Assembly: GCA_947303055.1 (NCBI GenBank)
Contig: CAMYXV010000014.1
Coordinates: 1-32,400 of the forward strand
DNA length: 32,400 nt
Reading direction: 5' to 3'
From: an uncultured Bacteroidales bacterium
GTDB taxonomy: Bacteria; Bacteroidota; Bacteroidia; Bacteroidales; F082
Shown: piece by piece, positions 28,657 through 32,400 of the stretch
How positions within the stretch are numbered: position 1 is the first letter of the stretch
How the letters are laid out: each line of letters begins with the position of its first letter
Position numbers and translations under genes: made by a program
The notes under the pieces: generated by a model
Databases searched by the model: none
What the model was told of the DNA's origin: nothing
The model's input: only the letters and a program-made list of their open reading frames with translations

Positions 28657-30441
28657 TTAATTTTCAGTGTTTTGTGTAAGAGGTTTATACCGCCTGCCTG
28701 AGCCCTCGTAACCAGAGTTTTTGAAGAACTCGAGGAAGTTGAGTCGCAAAGGATGCACGAAAGCACCCAAGACGCACATGGCGATGTTCAGCGTGTGACC
28801 AATCACCACGATGAGGATGAAGGCAATCCAGCCAGCACCACCATCGCCCAAGGCCTGCACACCGATGGCATTGAAGGCCTCGCCGAGTTTGGCACCAGCC
28901 AAACCGAGGGCGTACAGACGCAGGTAACTCAATACGTCGCCGAGTAAGCCTGTGGCCGTGTTGTAGGTCTCCCACAAGCCCGAACCCACATTGAGCAAGG
29001 GATTGCGGTGCAGGTCGTTGAGGAAGAAGATGCCCAAGGCGGACAAGCCACCTATTATAATTATAATCCACTTCGTCAAGGCTTTGTCCATGACGCCCAT
29101 CAAGGCGAGACCACCCACGATGACACCGCCCACGATGAGCAAGGTCCAGCCCCAAGTGCCCAAGGAATTGGCGAAACCTTTCACCTTGGTAGCCTGGTAG
29201 GTCTTCACAATCAAGGCGAGACAGATGTGAACAATACCGACAATCAACGCCAACACCATCGTGCCGTCATAACCAGCAATTTGCGAAGGCAGCATGATGC
29301 GTTTCACCCCTTCGGGCAGCCAGCTCCAAGTGAGCATGTCGACGGAGAAGAAGGTGTGGAACAGGAATCCCACCACGGTGGTGGCGATGCCCAAAGTGAC
29401 ACCTAACGGGGCAATCTTACCCAGCACTTTCTTCAGTGCAAGGCTGGCACCGATAAGCACCAAGCCGTAGCCCATGTCGCCCATACAGAAGGCGAAGAAG
29501 AGCATAAAGAAGATGGAGATGAACACCGTCGGGTCGAACTCATCGTATTTGGGCCGACCGTACATGTCGGTCAACAACTCAAACATCGAGACGAACTTGT
29601 TGTTATTCAGTTTGATGGGCGGGTTGTCATCGACTTTGGCCTTGTCTTCGATATAGAAGACTTGCTCCTTGTCGAGCATGTCGCGCAAGGCGGGCTCGTT
29701 CATCGCAGGAGCAAAGCCCTCGAAGACGGTGATGTAGTCCTCAGCGGCCTTCTCGCCTGCGGCATTGGCCAGATGCAGATCGAGTTTCGATAGGGTCTTG
29801 TCCAACTCGGCTTGCAACACCGGCTCATGCCATTTCAATTGGGCCAAACGGTGTTCTTTCTGCTTCACCTGCGCCTCCAAGTCGGCAATCTGCTGCTCGA
29901 TGGCGGCATAGTCGCGGTCGGGAGCAGGGAGTTCCTTCAGCGGGAAGTCGTAGTCGTCAGAATCGGAAACGACCACGAAATAACTGTAGCCGCCGAAGTT
30001 TGAAATCTCGCTCAGCGCGTACTGTTCCTTCCATGCGGGGTCGATGGCTTTCGCCTTGTAGAAGTGGAGTTTCAAGCCCGTTTCCTTGAGGCGGTCGAAG
30101 CTCTTGGCGTCGAACTGACCCCAAGGCACCAATTCGTCGGCTTCCTTGCGGAGTTGCGGCAACTGGGCTTCGATGGCTTCCTTTTCGCGCACGGTATCCA
30201 TTACCGCTACGGCGAAGTCGGTAGGCTTCTGCCCCGGGTCGTCGGCTTTCTCAACTGCTTTCAAAGACGAGAGTGCCTTGCGGTAAATCTCCGCTCGGAC
30301 CGAAAGTTTCTCCGATTTCTCATCGATGGGCTTCAGCGAACGCGTGATGTCGACCACGCCCACCGATTGCAGCTTCTCGAGGAAGGCATCGGCGTCGCCG
30401 CTCATGAGGATGAAATCATATTTTGTCATTTCAGTTACCAT
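28657..30441 (-). CDS. atpI: V/A-type ATPase subunit I (stator, membrane)
   Basis: 594 residues. The N-terminal half (about 1-300) is cytoplasmic with coiled-coil segments (AIEQQIADLEAQVKQKEHRL). About seven to eight membrane helices follow from about residue 305. The conserved arginine that faces the K ring is R508 in DVLSYLRLYALGLAGAKLGE. The length fits the family. It overlaps the end of the subunit D gene by 11 bases from the ATG at 30441; a second ATG at 30429 (MTKYDFILMSG) lies 1 base past that stop and is an alternative. The C-terminal codons GRRYKP read GGCAGGCGGTATAAACC, very like the REP-like hairpin arm near the transposase (see findings). Confidence 0.93.
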   Translation of the reverse strand: MVTEMTKYDFILMSGDADAFLEKLQSVGVVDITRSLKPIDEKSEKLSVRAEIYRKALSSLKAVEKADDPGQKPTDFAVAVMDTVREKEAIEAQLPQLRKEADELVPWGQFDAKSFDRLKETGLKLHFYKAKAIDPAWKEQYALSEISNFGGYSYFVVVSDSDDYDFPLKELPAPDRDYAAIEQQIADLEAQVKQKEHRLAQLKWHEPVLQAELDKTLSKLDLHLANAAGEKAAEDYITVFEGFAPAMNEPALRDMLDKEQVFYIEDKAKVDDNPPIKLNNNKFVSMFELLTDMYGRPKYDEFDPTVFISIFFMLFFAFCMGDMGYGLVLIGASLALKKVLGKIAPLGVTLGIATTVVGFLFHTFFSVDMLTWSWLPEGVKRIMLPSQIAGYDGTMVLALIVGIVHICLALIVKTYQATKVKGFANSLGTWGWTLLIVGGVIVGGLALMGVMDKALTKWIIIIIGGLSALGIFFLNDLHRNPLLNVGSGLWETYNTATGLLGDVLSYLRLYALGLAGAKLGEAFNAIGVQALGDGGAGWIAFILIVVIGHTLNIAMCVLGAFVHPLRLNFLEFFKNSGYEGSGRRYKPLTQNTEN

Positions 30442-31042
30442 GTTCTGCCTCCTCTTCTTCCATGTGTTTGTTTTTCACGATTTTCTGCGAAGCCTTGTCG
30501 AGGTTCTCCGCGTCTTCCATATATCGTTTGATCTTACGTATGGCTTCGTTGTAGCCAGGAATTTGCACCTTCTCGTAAAGGTTGACTTTCTGTGTGGTCT
30601 TTTTCCGCTGGTAATCCAAAATGCGGCTCACCTCGGTATAGACCTCCGACTCGATGCCCAATTGCGCCAGATTCTTCAAGATTTGAACGCCGTCGGCATA
30701 CCACATCGGCTTGGTGAAGAGGTTGATGTCCTTCACGTCGAACAGCACCTCCTCCAAGGCCGGCACGGGCACGCCTGCAATCTTGACGGTCTTCAGCTTG
30801 ACATCGGTCACGGAAATCAGTCCTGGCTCAAATTCATTCCAAAGCCGGGCCATATACTCATACGACTTGAGTTCGGCCTCTAACTGCTCTACAAGCCCCT
30901 CCGAACGCTCCTTGGCTTTCTTCACCTCAAGGCGCAACGCGCTCTCCTTGCTCTTCAGCGTGGGCAGGGCACGAGTTCGCGTCTTGAGCTGCTTGTTCAT
31001 CTCATTCAGCGAGGTCTTGTTATATTGAAATTTGATGGCCAT
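30431..31042 (-). CDS. atpD: V/A-type ATPase subunit D (central stalk)
   Basis: 203 residues, almost all helical, the coiled-coil rotor shaft that turns inside the A3B3 head. Seen: NKTSLNEMNKQLKTRTRALP, a long heptad region ESALRLEVKKAKERSEGLVE, and the C-terminal helix VSRILDYQRKKTTQKVNLYE. The length matches the family of about 200. Preceded by subunit B after 48 AT-rich bases of short slipped repeats (ATTTAAAATTTAAG, TTCAAAATTCAAAATT), and overlapped by subunit I. Confidence 0.93.
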   Translation of the reverse strand: MAIKFQYNKTSLNEMNKQLKTRTRALPTLKSKESALRLEVKKAKERSEGLVEQLEAELKSYEYMARLWNEFEPGLISVTDVKLKTVKIAGVPVPALEEVLFDVKDINLFTKPMWYADGVQILKNLAQLGIESEVYTEVSRILDYQRKKTTQKVNLYEKVQIPGYNEAIRKIKRYMEDAENLDKASQKIVKNKHMEEEEAEHGN

Positions 31043-31090
31043 TGAATCGATTTAAAGATTTAAAATTTAAGATTCAAAATTCAAAATTGG

Positions 31091-32400
31091 TCATTTCGCA
31101 GGCTCTTTCCAGTACTTCTCAATGAGTTTTTCCTTCAAACCCGTCTCGGCCTTGGTGAAATACTTGCCGAACAACTCCCAAGCCGTGTCAAGCATCTCGG
31201 TAATCGAAATGTTGACGTCAATGGCCAAAAGGCGCGTGGCGTATTCCTTGGCATAATCGAGGCAGCGCAGGTCGTAGTCGCTCAGGTCGAAGCCGTTCTC
31301 CAATTTGGTTTTGGCGTTGGCGGCATCAGCATACAAACGCACCGAGGTGTTCATCACGGCACTGTGGTCCTCACGGGTCTTCTTGTTCTGGACATGCTGT
31401 TTCAGACGCGACAGCGAACGGAACGGGTCGACGATGACCTTGCCCGAATCGGGGTCGGCACGGAGGTACAACTGTCCCTCAGTGATGTAACCCGTGTTGT
31501 CGGGGATGGCGTGCGTGATGTCGCCGTCGTTCAACGTGGTCACTGCGATGATGGTGATGGATCCACCCGAAGGCAGTTGCACGGCCTTCTCGTAAATCTT
31601 GGCCAAGTCGGAATACAGCGAGCCAGGCATGGAGTCCTTGGAAGGAATCTGGTCCATACGGTTGCTCACGATACTCAAGGCATCGGCGTAAAGCGTCATG
31701 TCGGTGAGTAGCACCAACACCTTTTCGTTCTTGTCCACGGCGAAATATTCAGCCGCAGTCAAGGCCATGTCGGGAATCAGCAGACGCTCGACAGGCGGCT
31801 GGTCGGTAGTATTCACGAAGCTGACGATCTTGTGCAAGGCACCTGCACTCTCAAACTCGTTTTTGAAAAACAGGTAGTCGTCGTTGGTCAAGCCCATGCC
31901 GCCAAGGATAATCTTATCCACATCGGCGCGAAGGGCCACCATACTCATCACTCGGTTATAGGGCTGGTCAGGGTCAGCGAAGAACGGGATCTTCTGTCCT
32001 GAAACCAAGGTATTGTTCAAGTCGATGCCAGCGATACCCGTTGGAATCAGTTCTGAAGGCATACGACGCTTGTAAGGGTTCACGGATGGGCCGCCGATTT
32101 GGCGTTTCTCACCCTCCACGGCAGGACCGCCGTCGATAGGCTCGCCGTAGGCGTTGAAGAAACGGCCTGCGAGGTCATCGCTTACATTCAAGGTAGGCGG
32201 CTCGCCAAAGAAGGTGACCTCAGCATTGGTCGGGATGTTTTCTGTGCCACCAAACACCTGCAGGGTGACGCTGTTGTCCTTGATTTTCACCACCTGCGCC
32301 AAACGGCCAGCCACAAAGGCCAGTTCGTCGTTGGCCACGCCTTGCGCCTCAAGGGTCACGGTGGCCTTGGTGATGGCAGTCAGCTTCGTATAGATGCGTT
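31091..32400 (-). CDS. atpB: V/A-type ATPase subunit B (partial, 5' end outside window)
   Basis: At least 435 residues; the frame stays open to the right edge, encoding RIYTKLTAITKATVTLEAQG, so the GTG at 32359 (in ATVTL) is not the start. The non-catalytic head subunit binds nucleotide next to catalytic subunit A. Seen: LNVSDDLAGRFFNAYGEPID, MPSELIPTGIAGIDLNNTLV, SGQKIPFFADPDQPYNRV, LVLLTDMTLYADALSIVSNR, MPGSLYSDLAKIYEKA, and ITEGQLYLRADPDSGKVI. It leads the run B-D-I-K seen here; subunits A, E and others are expected to the right. Confidence 0.95.
   Translation of the reverse strand, partial: RIYTKLTAITKATVTLEAQGVANDELAFVAGRLAQVVKIKDNSVTLQVFGGTENIPTNAEVTFFGEPPTLNVSDDLAGRFFNAYGEPIDGGPAVEGEKRQIGGPSVNPYKRRMPSELIPTGIAGIDLNNTLVSGQKIPFFADPDQPYNRVMSMVALRADVDKIILGGMGLTNDDYLFFKNEFESAGALHKIVSFVNTTDQPPVERLLIPDMALTAAEYFAVDKNEKVLVLLTDMTLYADALSIVSNRMDQIPSKDSMPGSLYSDLAKIYEKAVQLPSGGSITIIAVTTLNDGDITHAIPDNTGYITEGQLYLRADPDSGKVIVDPFRSLSRLKQHVQNKKTREDHSAVMNTSVRLYADAANAKTKLENGFDLSDYDLRCLDYAKEYATRLLAIDVNISITEMLDTAWELFGKYFTKAETGLKEKLIEKYWKEPAK

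Noticed and set aside
32357-32359. GTG at 32359 as start of ATPase subunit B
   Set aside because: Conserved residues RIYTKLTAITKAT continue upstream to the window edge, so the gene is simply cut off.

Overview
The window reads as an ordinary chromosomal segment of a member of the Bacteroidetes (most likely Bacteroidales). Reasons: the -7 promoter box TAnnTTTG (often TAnnTTTGC) recurs upstream of many starts on both strands, while Shine-Dalgarno sequences are mostly absent; family content is typical of that phylum (fused MurF-Alr, DUF4837 and DUF4296 lipoproteins, A/V-type ATPase, diheme-type succinate dehydrogenase/fumarate reductase); and many short lipoproteins carry an N-terminal lipobox. 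Nearly all genes are housekeeping or envelope genes. I see no prophage, CRISPR array or defence island.

Layout. 1-2366 (-): polyferredoxin-like membrane protein, then sdhC, then the start of sdhA, which runs off the left edge. 2582-3591 (+): ybaK and a GNAT acetyltransferase, overlapping by 4 bases. 3572-4729 (-): AI-2E/PerM-family permease. 4850-7509 (+): LysM lytic transglycosylase and a DUF4837 lipoprotein. 7650-8939: small lipoprotein (-), solitary HsdR-N nuclease domain (+), GtrA-like membrane protein (-). 9185-10881 (+): a long QueA and a Cys/Lys-rich secreted protein. 10978-11949 (-): polyprenyl synthetase. 12140-13201 (+): lipoprotein. 13301-13756 (-): REP-associated (RAYT-like) Y1 transposase with hairpins on both sides. 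13818-16430 (-): recQ followed by a DUF4296 lipoprotein. 16583-18321 (+): kdsD and lptB, both for lipopolysaccharide. 18452-19165 (-): pssA. 19245-21728 (+): murF-alr fusion. 21772-23427 (-): NhaC antiporter. 23614-24984 (+): two related lipoproteins. 25219-25293 (-): initiator tRNA-Met. 25399-28139 (+): era, der, hslR. 28201-32400 (-): A/V-type ATPase subunits B (partial), D, I, K, transcribed in that order.

How the genes work together: envelope building is the main theme (kdsD and lptB for LPS, murF-alr and the transglycosylase for peptidoglycan, pssA for phospholipid, polyprenyl synthetase for isoprenoid carriers or quinones, several lipoproteins). A second theme is ion and electron bioenergetics (SdhCA with a ferredoxin-like partner, an ATPase whose K subunit has the sodium-type ligand set, and an NhaC Na+/H+ antiporter). 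A third is ribosome and RNA handling (era, der, hslR, queA, ybaK, tRNA-fMet).

The unusual content lies between the genes. At least four families of palindromic repeats are packed into intergenic gaps: (1) a 127-130 bp composite element present three times (7511, 9001, 18321), built of two end hairpins in inverted orientation around a GCGGCGG/CCGCCGC core hairpin, with apparent covariation between copies; (2) a hairpin set flanking the RAYT-like transposase; (3) a 24-nt repeat whose three loci all sit 33-46 nt upstream of lipoprotein start codons, one of them apparently nested in another copy; (4) a 94-bp palindrome between der and hslR. The REP-like transposase plus composite elements is the best candidate here for an undescribed system. 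Linking that transposase to family 1 is inference.
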